The notes below the pieces were generated by a model. The model worked only from the letters and a program-made list of their open reading frames with translations, did not search any database and was not told where the DNA came from. The translations under genes were made by a program, and so were the position numbers. A stretch of 64,000 bases of DNA from Bradyrhizobium sp. Rc3b (GTDB lineage: Bacteria; Pseudomonadota; Alphaproteobacteria; Rhizobiales; Xanthobacteraceae). The stretch is taken from assembly GCF_900114915.1 (NCBI RefSeq), contig NZ_FOUS01000007.1, positions 1-64,000 of the forward strand, in the 5' to 3' direction. This document shows, piece by piece, positions 55,893 through 63,469 of this stretch (the stretch's first letter is position 1; every line of letters begins with the position of its first letter).

Positions 55893-56424
55893 TACCGGAA
55901 GTACTCGATACCGAAGTCTTTAGCGCCTCGCGCGCGCCTTCGATCGGCCTCGCCGATCAGAGATTGGAGCGGATAACGGTCCGCTCCGGCTGGATAGTCT
56001 TTCTGGTATCGCACAGATTGTCCGGCCCCTCCTCCTTGCGCGACATCCTCGGCAGGCCGCGCGACGCAACATCGCTTCGCGGCCTTTCGAGTTCGAGGGG
56101 GACGGCCCAAATGCGCAGCTCGTTTGAGTGCAACCGCAGCAACGCTGATCGCAACATCAGCATCGCAAGCCGTTGCTGCGCAAGCGCATCACTCCGCCGG
56201 TCGTTGACAGGCGCGGTTGTCGAGACGCGGCTGCCAAATGCACGGAAGCCGACTTTGTTCCTAACAAATTCGGAAAAGATGGAAAAGATAATGTGATCGG
56301 GGCTCGCGGATCCCAGCCGCAGATTTGCCTACAACCGAGCAGACCGTCACGTGCTTCCACTCTGGTAGGGGCCTGCGCCTCCGAAAGAGGTGCGGGTCGC
56401 TATCTCTGCATTGAGGAGCACCCG
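55893..56424. other. 532-base intergenic region, no supported gene
   Basis: Frames here are low-complexity and have no ribosome site, so none is called. GTTC-N7-ATTC at about 56259 is one base off an SOS box but stands far from any suitable start. The stretch just before 56425 contains the ribosome site GAGGAG of the next gene. Confidence 0.45.
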
Positions 56425-56859
56425 ATGTGTGACTACAGCCTGCATGCCGTCGCGACGCGCCCCGCAGAAGTCGGCGAGACGATCGTTACGACAACATTCC
56501 GCGGCACCTCGACGCGCGGCTTCGCCTCCGAAGCCGATCTCTCCGTCGCGGTCTGCCTGCTGCCGGGGACGGAGCTCGCCTTCGCCGACGACGTCCGTTA
56601 CGACAACCGCTGGATCTGGACGCGCACCGTCAACTCCCGCGTCGGCAAGTTCGGCAAGATCGATCCGCACATTCCCGATCGCCATCATGACGCGATCGAA
56701 TTCCCGGACGGCAAATCCGTGCTGGTGACGCAACTGGTCGAAGGCCAGCGCGCAACCGTGCTGCAACTGCCGGTGACCCAGCCGATCGGCGAGCGCGAGC
56801 ACAAGCCGCAGATCATCGCCGACAGTCGCCCGACGGTCACACGACTGCCGATCGGCTGA
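56425..56859 (+). CDS. Conserved hypothetical protein, 144 residues
   Basis: A 144-residue protein starting MCDYSLHAVATRPAEVGET, with GAGGAG seven bases before the ATG. It is rich in beta-strand sequence (ETIVTTTFRGTS, VLVTQLVEGQRATVLQLPV) without transmembrane segments or signal peptide. Codon use matches the neighbours. The opening CDYSLHAVATRPA recurs in many rhizobial hypothetical proteins as far as I remember; no function is known to me. Confidence 0.75.
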   Translation: MCDYSLHAVATRPAEVGETIVTTTFRGTSTRGFASEADLSVAVCLLPGTELAFADDVRYDNRWIWTRTVNSRVGKFGKIDPHIPDRHHDAIEFPDGKSVLVTQLVEGQRATVLQLPVTQPIGEREHKPQIIADSRPTVTRLPIG

Positions 56860-57077
56860 CGCCCTCCGCCCGATAGGCCGAGGGCAAGGATTGAAATGCC
56901 GTCGCCGGCCGAGGCCGGCGAGCCCGGTGGGTTTTTGTTTCATGAAATTCGATCGGCGAGCGCCGCCGCCTCGCCTCGTCGCCGCACGAAGTTTGAGCCG
57001 TGCTGCCTGAATTTTGAACGTCCGCTCCGCAGCCAAATGACCGATGCTGTCGTGGTTTGAGGCGGCGGACACGCTCG

Positions 57078-58019
57078 ATGAAAACCTTCATTCGCGTCGT
57101 TGAACTCTGGGTGCCTGACCGGACGCGCATGCGGCTGGAATTCGGCGGCGGCCTCTACGATGAAGGGCTGTCCGCGTTCAAGGCCGTCAGCGAAGAGCTG
57201 CACTTCGGATATGACGAGGGGCTTCCAGGCAAGGCCTGGGCCTGCGGCCATCCCGTCATCCTCACGAAATTCGCCAACTCCTATTTCAAGCGAACCGATC
57301 AGGCCGTCGCGGCCGGCCTCACCTGCGGCGTGGCGGTGCCGCTGTTTGCAGGCGAATTCCTGCAAGCCGTGATGGTGCTGTTCTGCGGCGACGACGAGGC
57401 GCATGTCGGCGCGATCGAGCTCTGGCACAACGATCCTGATCTCTCCCACGAGATGGGCCTCGTCGACGGCTATTACGGCGCGGCGGACATGTTCGAATTC
57501 AACTCCCGCCACACCAGGTTTCCTCGCGGCTTCGGCCTGCTCGGACGCACCTGGAAGGCGGGCCTGCCGCTGATCATCAAGGACCTGCACGACGCCAAGA
57601 GCTTCCTGCGCTGGGAGGACGCCGCCAAGGTCGGGATCAATCTGGGGGTCGGCGTACCCTACCGAACCGGCACCGACCAGACCTGGGTTTTGACATTCGT
57701 CTCGGCGCAGGCAACGCCGATTGCGCGACGCTTCGAGATCTGGGTCCCGAACGAGGCCCGTTCGGCACTGGTCTTTCGCGCCGGCGATTGCAGCGCGCAG
57801 ACCGACCTTGCCGCACGCTATGCGGACAAATCCATCGCCCGAGGCGAAGGCAGCATCGGCGGCGCCTGGGCCACCGGCATGCCCGCGCTCAACGACGATC
57901 TCACCCATGACGGCTCGATCGCCGGGTCCGAGGCCTGCGCAGCCGGGCTGAACCGGATGGTGGCCCTGCCAGTCATCGGCAACGCAAGGCTCGAGGCCGT
58001 GCTGGCCTGGTATCTGTAA
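57078..58019 (+). CDS. Protein with two tandem GAF-type domains
   Basis: A 313-residue protein in which two halves repeat the same pattern: residues 1-150 and 160-313 each hold a segment like RRFEIWVP/VVELWVPD, a GLPGKAWACG or GSIGGAWATG turn, and a GVAVPLFAGEF or MVALPVIGNAR strand. This is the GAF fold. No HTH or catalytic domain is attached, so it is a sensor or scaffold without output of its own. It converges on the comEC remnant. Confidence 0.78.
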   Translation: MKTFIRVVELWVPDRTRMRLEFGGGLYDEGLSAFKAVSEELHFGYDEGLPGKAWACGHPVILTKFANSYFKRTDQAVAAGLTCGVAVPLFAGEFLQAVMVLFCGDDEAHVGAIELWHNDPDLSHEMGLVDGYYGAADMFEFNSRHTRFPRGFGLLGRTWKAGLPLIIKDLHDAKSFLRWEDAAKVGINLGVGVPYRTGTDQTWVLTFVSAQATPIARRFEIWVPNEARSALVFRAGDCSAQTDLAARYADKSIARGEGSIGGAWATGMPALNDDLTHDGSIAGSEACAAGLNRMVALPVIGNARLEAVLAWYL

Positions 58020-58028
58020 TCGATCGCG

Positions 58029-59094
58029 TCAATCGTCGGCCTGCAAGTCGGTCTCCGATGGCGTTGCGTCGCGGCTGCGGGGAGCCGCCTTCGGCACAAG
58101 GCTGCCGTCGAAATCACCTTCGCCGACACCAGCCGGTGACCACGGGCGGTTCGTGCCGCTCGCCCTCACCGCCTGAACCGAAAAGCCGTCGCCGCGCTGC
58201 GTCAATGCCAGCGCGCCCTGGCGAGCGAGGCGCTGCCGATCCACCACCATCGCGGCACAATCCGGCGGCGCGGGCCGCGACGTCACCACCAGCGCGGCGC
58301 GGCTGCAATCGTCCGCCAACGCGTCGATGCGCGAGGCCAGCGCGACCAGCCGTCCGTCGGCGAGCGGTGTCACGCAGCCGGACTCGTCGCACGATATGCC
58401 GCTCGCCAGCGCGCTACTGCCGGCATCGCGCGGATCGGCGTCGGCAGACAACCACTCCTTCAGCAGGAAATTGTCCTTGCCTGCCCTGATCAGATGCAAA
58501 CGCCCGTCCGCGCCCCGCACCGCGACGCTCGCGCCGTCCCCGGCGATCAGGATATCGGGCTGCCGCACCGAAAGCCCCCAGCCGATGGAAACCAGCAGCA
58601 CCACGGCACCGCCCCAGCGCAGGGGCGTGCGCAACAGGCCCATCACGATGACCCCCAGGCTCGCTGCGATCAGCGGCGCGATGCCGAAGGCCGGGATGCG
58701 GCCGACCGCGCCCGGCAGTGCCGCCACCCAGCGCGAGACCGCGACCATCCAGTCGATCCCGATCCCCATCAGCCACCAGAACACGCCGTCGAGCCCGAAC
58801 GGCGCTGCGAGCAGGCCCAACAGCCCCGCCGGCATTACCAGCGCAGAGACCACCGGCATCGCGCCGAGGTTGGCGAGCACGCCGTAGGGCGTGACGCGGT
58901 GGAAGTGGAAGGCGGCGTAGGGCGTGGTCGCAAGCCCTGCGATCAGCGAGGCCAGGAACAGCATCGCGATCTCGCGGCCGCCCCACAGCGCGATCCGCGC
59001 TGTCGCCGAATGATCGGGGGACGCAAACAGGTTCGGCATGCCGATCTGCACCAGCGCAACAAGTCCGAGCGTCGCGGCGAACGACATCTGAAAT
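58029..59094 (-). pseudogene. comEC: comEC 3' remnant, cut by an integrative element
   Basis: About 354 codons matching the C-terminal half of ComEC/Rec2 DNA-uptake channel proteins: FQMSFAATLGLVALVQIGMPNL, then membrane helices (about five) and the C-terminal periplasmic/MBL-like region without metal ligands. Full ComEC proteins have about 700-770 residues; the N-terminal domain and first helices are missing. Reading upstream, ComEC-like sequence stops at the Phe-Gln codons near 59092 and an in-frame TGA follows within 20 codons, next to the recombinase gene. The 5' half is expected on the far side of the element. An internal ATG (59087) could start a fragment without known function. Confidence 0.85.
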
Positions 59095-59100
59095 GTGGAA
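59080..59100. other. Probable attachment-site junction in comEC
   Basis: The change from comEC-like to foreign sequence falls between about 59088 and 59095, 30 bases past the stop of the tyrosine recombinase gene, as expected for an attL next to int. The exact core cannot be fixed because the other end of the element is outside the window. No tRNA gene is here. Confidence 0.55.
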
Positions 59101-59121
59101 TGCGGAATGCAGCTTTGCTTT

Positions 59122-60267
59122 TTAATTCAAGCCTTTATCCGGCGTCCGCAGCTTGCTCCGGGACTTTTTCCGGGACTCTGCGAGCCGCTCGACCGCTTCG
59201 GCAACGTCCTCGTCCAGCACATGCGCGTATCTCAAGGTGCTTTTGATGTCTCGGTGATTGAGCGCCTTTTGCACCAGCTTGAGGTTGCCGCTGTCGCGCA
59301 AGAGCTTGGTCCCGAAGTCGTGCCGGAAGTCGTGAAACCGGAAATCGGCTAGCCCAGAGTTGGCTCTGAGGCGCTGCCAGGCGGTCTTGGCGCCAGTGTA
59401 GGTCAGAGGGTAGCGTTGCCCCCTCACCCTACCCAAGCGCTTGTTTCCGTAGACAGCCACGTAGGTAAAACAGAACTCCGGGTGCTGTCCCCGTAGCGGG
59501 AAGAGTATCTCGCGAACCGCTGGCGTGATCGGGAACACCACACGACGGCCGCCCTTGCCGAGGCGAACAATCTGCCGGGTGCCGAAGTCCACCTCGGACC
59601 ACCTCAGCGTCACGCATTCCTTTAGCCGCATGCCGCTGGCGCGGACGAAGTCAAAGAACGGCCCATAATCTTCACGCATGGCCTCGTCGAGCGCCTCGGC
59701 CTCCTCGATCTTTAGTTCTCGGACACGCTCCTCAGGCTCGGCCAGCAGCAGGTCTTCCCACTTCGGCTCGCTCTCGAATACCGCTCTCTCAGCCTTGGCA
59801 AAGGTGAATAGCCGCTGCAGCACCTTGGTCGTGGAACGATTGACGGTGGCATTCGACACTAGCGGTAGGGCCTGCTCCTGTTCTTTGGTCCGCTTGCCAC
59901 GTCGCGAGACGCGATGCCCTCGCCGCCACGCCACCAAGTCCTTGGCCGCCTTGTGATCGATCTCCGTGAGCGGCTTCTCTTTGCCAAAGTACTCGATCAG
60001 CCGCGTCAGATTGGTCTCCGTGGCCTTTGGTTCTGCGTCGTACTGCGCGCTGTCGTTCCAGAGTCGATCGGCGACGTCATCGATCGCTAGCGACGCCTTG
60101 GCGCGCCTCGTCGCCTTCACCAGGGCTTTGGCCTTCTCTAGTTCTGCAGCCTCAAACCTTTCCGCGTCGCGTCGCGTCGTGCATTTCGTGCTGCCGTGAA
60201 ACCGATTGCCGGCGTGCTGGAAATCGAACGAGTAGTACGGCGAACGCTTGTCACGGTAGACGGACAC
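59122..60267 (-). CDS. Tyrosine recombinase (integrase)
   Basis: A 381-residue site-specific recombinase. N-terminal Arm-type start MSVYRDKRSPYYSFDFQHAG; core-binding domain (about 60-165); catalytic domain (about 185-365). Active-site residues are all found: Arg in ASGMRLKECVTLRWSEVDF, Lys in RLGKGGRRVVFP, His-Arg in FHDFRHDFGTKLL, His in LNHRDIKSTLRYAHV and the nucleophilic Tyr in the same segment. Its stop lies about 30 bases from the comEC junction, so it should catalyse integration at that site. Confidence 0.93.
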   Translation of the reverse strand: MSVYRDKRSPYYSFDFQHAGNRFHGSTKCTTRRDAERFEAAELEKAKALVKATRRAKASLAIDDVADRLWNDSAQYDAEPKATETNLTRLIEYFGKEKPLTEIDHKAAKDLVAWRRGHRVSRRGKRTKEQEQALPLVSNATVNRSTTKVLQRLFTFAKAERAVFESEPKWEDLLLAEPEERVRELKIEEAEALDEAMREDYGPFFDFVRASGMRLKECVTLRWSEVDFGTRQIVRLGKGGRRVVFPITPAVREILFPLRGQHPEFCFTYVAVYGNKRLGRVRGQRYPLTYTGAKTAWQRLRANSGLADFRFHDFRHDFGTKLLRDSGNLKLVQKALNHRDIKSTLRYAHVLDEDVAEAVERLAESRKKSRSKLRTPDKGLN

Positions 60268-60479
60268 GGCACTTCCCTCCTGCGGCGGGCTTCAACGAAC
60301 TCGTTTAAATCCGTCTCGGTGAAGCGCCGCCGTGGACGCTTCTTTCCGAGGCCGACGTTGATGTATCCGATGGCGCCCTCGCTAACGAGGTCGCGGAGAT
60401 GTTCTTCGGTGATGTTAAGCCGAGAAGCCGCTTGCTCGGGCGTGAGCAAGCGGCTGTTGTCGTTCGCTGGATTGGGCAA
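60138..60479 (-). CDS. Excisionase/AlpA-like HTH protein overlapping int
   Basis: A 113-residue protein with a MerR-type winged HTH in residues 10-65 (LLTPEQAASRLNITEEHLRDLVSEGAIGYINVG, then RRFTETDLNEFVEARRRR). Such proteins act as recombination directionality factors or as transcriptional regulators of islands. The last 43 codons overlap the first part of int in another frame (130 bases), an unusually long overlap that should couple the two genes. The overlap-coded tail is basic. Confidence 0.78.
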   Translation of the reverse strand: MPNPANDNSRLLTPEQAASRLNITEEHLRDLVSEGAIGYINVGLGKKRPRRRFTETDLNEFVEARRRREVPCPSTVTSVRRTTRSISSTPAIGFTAARNARRDATRKGLRLQN

Positions 60480-60539
60480 GGCGCGCGCCTGAAATAAGTT
60501 GCTTTGCTCACCTCGCCGGCCTGAGCCGACGCACAGGGG

Positions 60540-60573
60540 GCGCGGCTGGTCCCCGGGGGCGATTCAGCCGCGC
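60540..60573 (-). terminator. GC-rich hairpin between the 86-residue gene and the excisionase gene
   Basis: Perfect nine-base arms GCGCGGCTG and CAGCCGCGC with a 16-base loop, 26 bases beyond the stop of the 86-residue gene in its direction of transcription. A T run is lacking, so terminator strength is uncertain; it may also act as the leader of the excisionase-int unit. Confidence 0.5.
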
Positions 60574-60598
60574 TAGCCGATATTATACCACAGCCGGA

Positions 60599-60859
60599 TT
60601 AGGCCGCTCTGGGCGTGCCCAGCCGCTCTACATCGGCCCTCAGGCTACCCCGGATTGCATCCAGCCAGCCGGTGGTGGGGTCGGTCGTCAACTCGTTGAT
60701 GAGAAGACATGCCTTGGCGCCGAACTCAGCCCAGTTCGCCGCGGGCGCGTCCACTATTTCTTTCTGGATGCCGGCAGCTGCGTCGAGATCCGCAGCGGTG
60801 CGATGCGACATAATGAGGTGCGAAAGGCGATCGCCTGCGGTCAGTGTGGTGGTGGTCAT
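60599..60859 (-). CDS. Small hypothetical protein of the island
   Basis: An 86-residue protein starting MTTTTLTAGDRLSHLIMSHRT, helical throughout. The frame is open further upstream but that part is low-complexity and not protein-like, so the ATG at 60859 is preferred; the ribosome site (GAAGAG) is modest. No domain recognised. It is transcribed towards int. Confidence 0.55.
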   Translation of the reverse strand: MTTTTLTAGDRLSHLIMSHRTAADLDAAAGIQKEIVDAPAANWAEFGAKACLLINELTTDPTTGWLDAIRGSLRADVERLGTPRAA

Positions 60860-61291
60860 GTGTGATGCTCTTCGATTTGGCTGTTCAAGGCCGTCGCCGG
60901 TTACAGACCGGCAGCCGGGAGTTGAACACCTGCCGAAGAGACAGGCCGGCGCACTTTTAAGGGTTTCCCCTCTGGACATGGCACGCCGCTCCCGGCCATA
61001 ATGGCCAGGTCGGCGCACCCGCCAAGGTGCAGCCAAGCGCATAAAGCCCGCCAAGGCTCGTAGCGCATCTATCGGCAGCCACCCCCGCCAAGGGTCGGCC
61101 GCCTCATCTTCGGTCCGGGTGTTCAAGCCCACGGACAGCTTCCCACGATTCGGTAAAAAATCCAGCCCTACCTTGGGGCGCTTCAGCGCGTCCACAGATG
61201 CGCGAGCGGTTGTGGGAAACCCGCCACAATGACTTGCCTCCACAACACAGTAGCTTGAGCATTCGTCCGGGGCGCGCCTTGGGAATGCGCA
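60860..61291. other. 432-base divergent region in the island, no gene seen
   Basis: It lies between the 86-residue gene (minus) and the 391-residue gene (plus). Several short frames are all low-complexity. CGCCAAGG occurs three times (near 61030, 61049 and 61087), but no longer repeat or array was found. Promoters for both flanking genes are expected. Confidence 0.45.
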
Positions 61292-62467
61292 ATGGTCACC
61301 AAAGAAGAACTGTCCGAACTAGTTTGGTCCAAGCCTTTGGCTGAGGTCGCTGAGGAGTTGGGGGAGTCTCGCGGCTCCGTGATTAGTATGTGCAACATCT
61401 ACGGTGTTGCTAGACCCAAGCAAAGCTATTGGGCGAAATCTCCGGACGGAAAAACACCCAGGAAGGTCCGGCTCCGACCGCCGCATACTCATCGGCTGAT
61501 TCGCGATGCCAAAGAGCACTTCGAACACTGCAGGCCGCTCAATAGCGACGGCATAATGGGCTTGTTCAAAAGCAGCTACTTAAAGCCATACAAAAAGCTT
61601 CTGGTCGACATAACGACATCGAAGGGCACTCTCGATAAAGCCCTCAGATTTGCCAACGATCTCTTCAGCAACCTCGAATCTGCTGGTCATCGCGTGACGC
61701 TGGCTCGGCGTGGAGAAAACCTGAGACGAGCCGCAATTGATGAGCGCGAGACTCGAGGGAAACGCCCCCGCAGTTATTTCGATAGTCTCTGGTCACCCAT
61801 GGCACCGACTGTTGTCTACATCGGTAGCGTGGCAATCGGACTGGCGGTCGTCGAAATGTCTGAAGAGGTGCTCCTCCGATACGTTGGAGGCAAATACGTT
61901 CGAGATTCCGACTGCGCAATGTCCGCATACCTCGTAGATCGCACCCGGACAACCACACAGGATGCGCCCTCTGGCCGGCTTCGATTGCTAACCTACTCCC
62001 CCTATTACCGCGTCGAGTGGTCAACAACCTGGCAAGACACGAAGGACTCTTCAATTCAGTCGAGCCTTAAGCAAATCGTAAAGTCGCTAGAAGGCGCAGC
62101 CAGTGAGATTGCCATAAAACTAAAAGAGGAGGATCGAAAGGACGAAATCGCTCGTCTAGAGCGGCTTGCTGCCGAAGAGAGGTATAACCGAGAGGAAGAT
62201 AAGCGCCGCGCACAGCAGTCGATTAAGGACAGCCAAGAGCACCTGGGACAGATCATTCAGCAATGGTCGAATGTGATGAACGTTGAGCGGTTTCTCGCCG
62301 GAGCGGCTGAGCGCGCAACCACCCTGCCAGAGGCCGAGAGAAACACGATGCTGGAACGCCTGAACCTCGCGCGGCAATTCCTGGGCACACAAGATCCGCT
62401 AGATTTCTTGCGATCGTGGAAAACGCCAGACGAACGTTATCAGCCCCTGTTTCCATTAACAGACTAG
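61292..62467 (+). CDS. Unknown protein with N-terminal HTH and C-terminal coiled coil
   Basis: A 391-residue protein. Residues 5-55 look like a helix-turn-helix seen in many mobile-element proteins (ELVWSKPLAEVAEELG, then GVARPKQSYWAKSPDGK; relatives carry the GYWAK signature). The middle (60-270) is a mixed alpha/beta region with no recognised motif. Residues about 270-330 form a highly charged coiled coil (EEDRKDEIARLERLAAEE). No catalytic signature or membrane segment. Its stop overlaps the stop of the convergent DUF6894 gene in the tetramer CTAG. GC content is lower than that of core genes, supporting transfer. Function unknown. Confidence 0.72.
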   Translation: MVTKEELSELVWSKPLAEVAEELGESRGSVISMCNIYGVARPKQSYWAKSPDGKTPRKVRLRPPHTHRLIRDAKEHFEHCRPLNSDGIMGLFKSSYLKPYKKLLVDITTSKGTLDKALRFANDLFSNLESAGHRVTLARRGENLRRAAIDERETRGKRPRSYFDSLWSPMAPTVVYIGSVAIGLAVVEMSEEVLLRYVGGKYVRDSDCAMSAYLVDRTRTTTQDAPSGRLRLLTYSPYYRVEWSTTWQDTKDSSIQSSLKQIVKSLEGAASEIAIKLKEEDRKDEIARLERLAAEERYNREEDKRRAQQSIKDSQEHLGQIIQQWSNVMNVERFLAGAAERATTLPEAERNTMLERLNLARQFLGTQDPLDFLRSWKTPDERYQPLFPLTD

Positions 62468-62688
62468 TTGACCCGAATGCCAACCACGTGCCGCGCTATC
62501 TCAGCCCTCGCGGCGTCGAGCACCAACACGACCGTGCCAGCACCGCGGTCGAATTCCGGATCGCTCCCGATATCGCGTGCGATCTGCGCGCCGTATTGCC
62601 GCGCGATATCGGGCGAACCAAACACCTCCCCCGCGTTGTCCGGCTGTAATTGCCCCTTGTGGATGATTGGAAAATAGTACCGCTGCAC
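62464..62688 (-). CDS. DUF6894 family small protein
   Basis: A 74-residue protein from GTG at 62688, preceded by a perfect AGGAGG six bases upstream. It begins (M)QRYYFPIIHKGQ, then an Asp/Gly loop (DNAGEVFGSPDIARQYG) and a final strand pair (TVVLVLDAARAEIARHVVGI), the pattern of the DUF6894 family that is abundant in Bradyrhizobium. Function of the family is not known. A longer reading frame upstream has no ribosome site. Confidence 0.78.
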   Translation of the reverse strand: MQRYYFPIIHKGQLQPDNAGEVFGSPDIARQYGAQIARDIGSDPEFDRGAGTVVLVLDAARAEIARHVVGIRVN

Positions 62689-62893
62689 GCGTGGCCTCCT
62701 ATTAGGCCCATCATGCGCCAAGTTGCGGTGGGACGAGCCTGTCCAAACCGACAGGGTAGCTTGGCGCTTCAACACCTAGCCAGAGTTCGCCGTTCGATCA
62801 GTGCGTTTCGGCTTCGAGAGGTACACTCACATCTGGCTGTGAATAGCACGGATAACTCGCGTATCCCGCTTACATCACAACCGGGGGTGACCA

Positions 62894-62921
62894 TCCTGAT
62901 ATTATTACACGAATCAGGAGG
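62894..62921 (+). promoter_or_regulatory. Hairpin that can pair with the ribosome site of the Cas2-fold gene
   Basis: Arms TCCTGAT (62894-62900) and ATCAGGA (62913-62919), loop of twelve AT-rich bases. The second arm contains the first four bases of the Shine-Dalgarno AGGAGG (62916-62921), so folding would hide it. Could allow translational control, but a seven-pair stem with a long loop is only moderately stable. Confidence 0.4.
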
Positions 62922-62927
62922 TTCATC

Positions 62928-63212
62928 ATGAGCGTTTTTTTAGTGACTTGGGATTTGAACAAACAGCGCACGAACTACAACGAAGCGCGGCAGGCGCTGG
63001 TCACGCATCTTGCGCGCTACAACCACACCAAAGACCCTGGGCTGGACTCGGTGTGGTTCATCGAATCGTCGGCCACAGCGGACGCGGTTTCGACAGACAT
63101 CCTGACGAAGATGGATAAGAACGATCGGCTAATCGTGACCAAGTTGGTAAGCGGGCAGCATCAAGGCTGGCTCGATAAGTCGGTATGGGATTGGATCAAC
63201 CCTCGACTGTAA
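62928..63212 (+). CDS. Cas2-fold (SinR-type) small protein
   Basis: A 94-residue protein with a perfect AGGAGG six bases before the ATG. The start MSVFLVTWDLNKQRTNYNEARQAL, the middle DSVWFIESSATADAV and the end DRLIVTKLVSGQHQGWL follow the ferredoxin-like Cas2/VapD/SinR pattern (beta-alpha-beta-beta-alpha-beta). No CRISPR array or cas1 is nearby, so it is a stand-alone member; related proteins include toxin-like RNases and uncharacterised island proteins. Its 3' end overlaps the DUF3102 gene by 52 bases on the other strand. Confidence 0.78.
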   Translation: MSVFLVTWDLNKQRTNYNEARQALVTHLARYNHTKDPGLDSVWFIESSATADAVSTDILTKMDKNDRLIVTKLVSGQHQGWLDKSVWDWINPRL

Positions 63213-63442
63213 GGCCGACGCTCTGCCGCAGTAATTTTCTCGCCCTTGGCCGCGCGCTCTTCGACTTGTTCGCGGACTTCTGGCTCAGCCGTCGAAAGAG
63301 AAAGAAGCGCTCTGTAATTCGAATCGGCAACATGTTGCCGATTTTCGCCGAATTGCGTGCAAATCTGCATATAGTTGCGCGCAGTGCGTTCGCTCATCCC
63401 AAACTCAGCATCAATCCATGGCAGAAAAATTGCCGTGCCCAA
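63161..63442 (-). pseudogene. DUF3102-like fragment
   Basis: A 93-codon frame from a possible TTG start. It has the second half of the DUF3102 pattern (FLPWIDAEFGMSERTARNYMQIC, then EVREQVEERAAKGEKITAAE), but the family's N-terminal helices are missing. Upstream in the same frame is the stop codon of the phosphoribosyltransferase gene, just nine codons before the TTG, so the frame is continuous apart from that stop. Either a decayed gene or a short derivative. DUF3102 proteins are typical of plasmids and islands; function unknown. Confidence 0.55.
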
Positions 63443-63469
63443 GCGAAGACTTCTGCTGAGGCTGCCCGG

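Noticed and set aside
56255..56275. Second SOS box (GTTC-N7-ATTC)
   Set aside because: One base differs from the consensus and the distance to the next start codon is about 150 bases.
55964..56296. 110-codon frame between lexA and the 144-residue gene
   Set aside because: No ribosome site, low-complexity Arg/Ser-rich product, and no resemblance to a known family.
59080..59130. tRNA gene as integration target
   Set aside because: No cloverleaf or tRNA 3' end was recognisable at the junction; the flanking sequence is comEC coding sequence.
62928..63212. Possible type I or II CRISPR locus because of a Cas2-fold protein
   Set aside because: No direct-repeat array, cas1 or effector gene is seen within the window; stand-alone Cas2-fold proteins are common.
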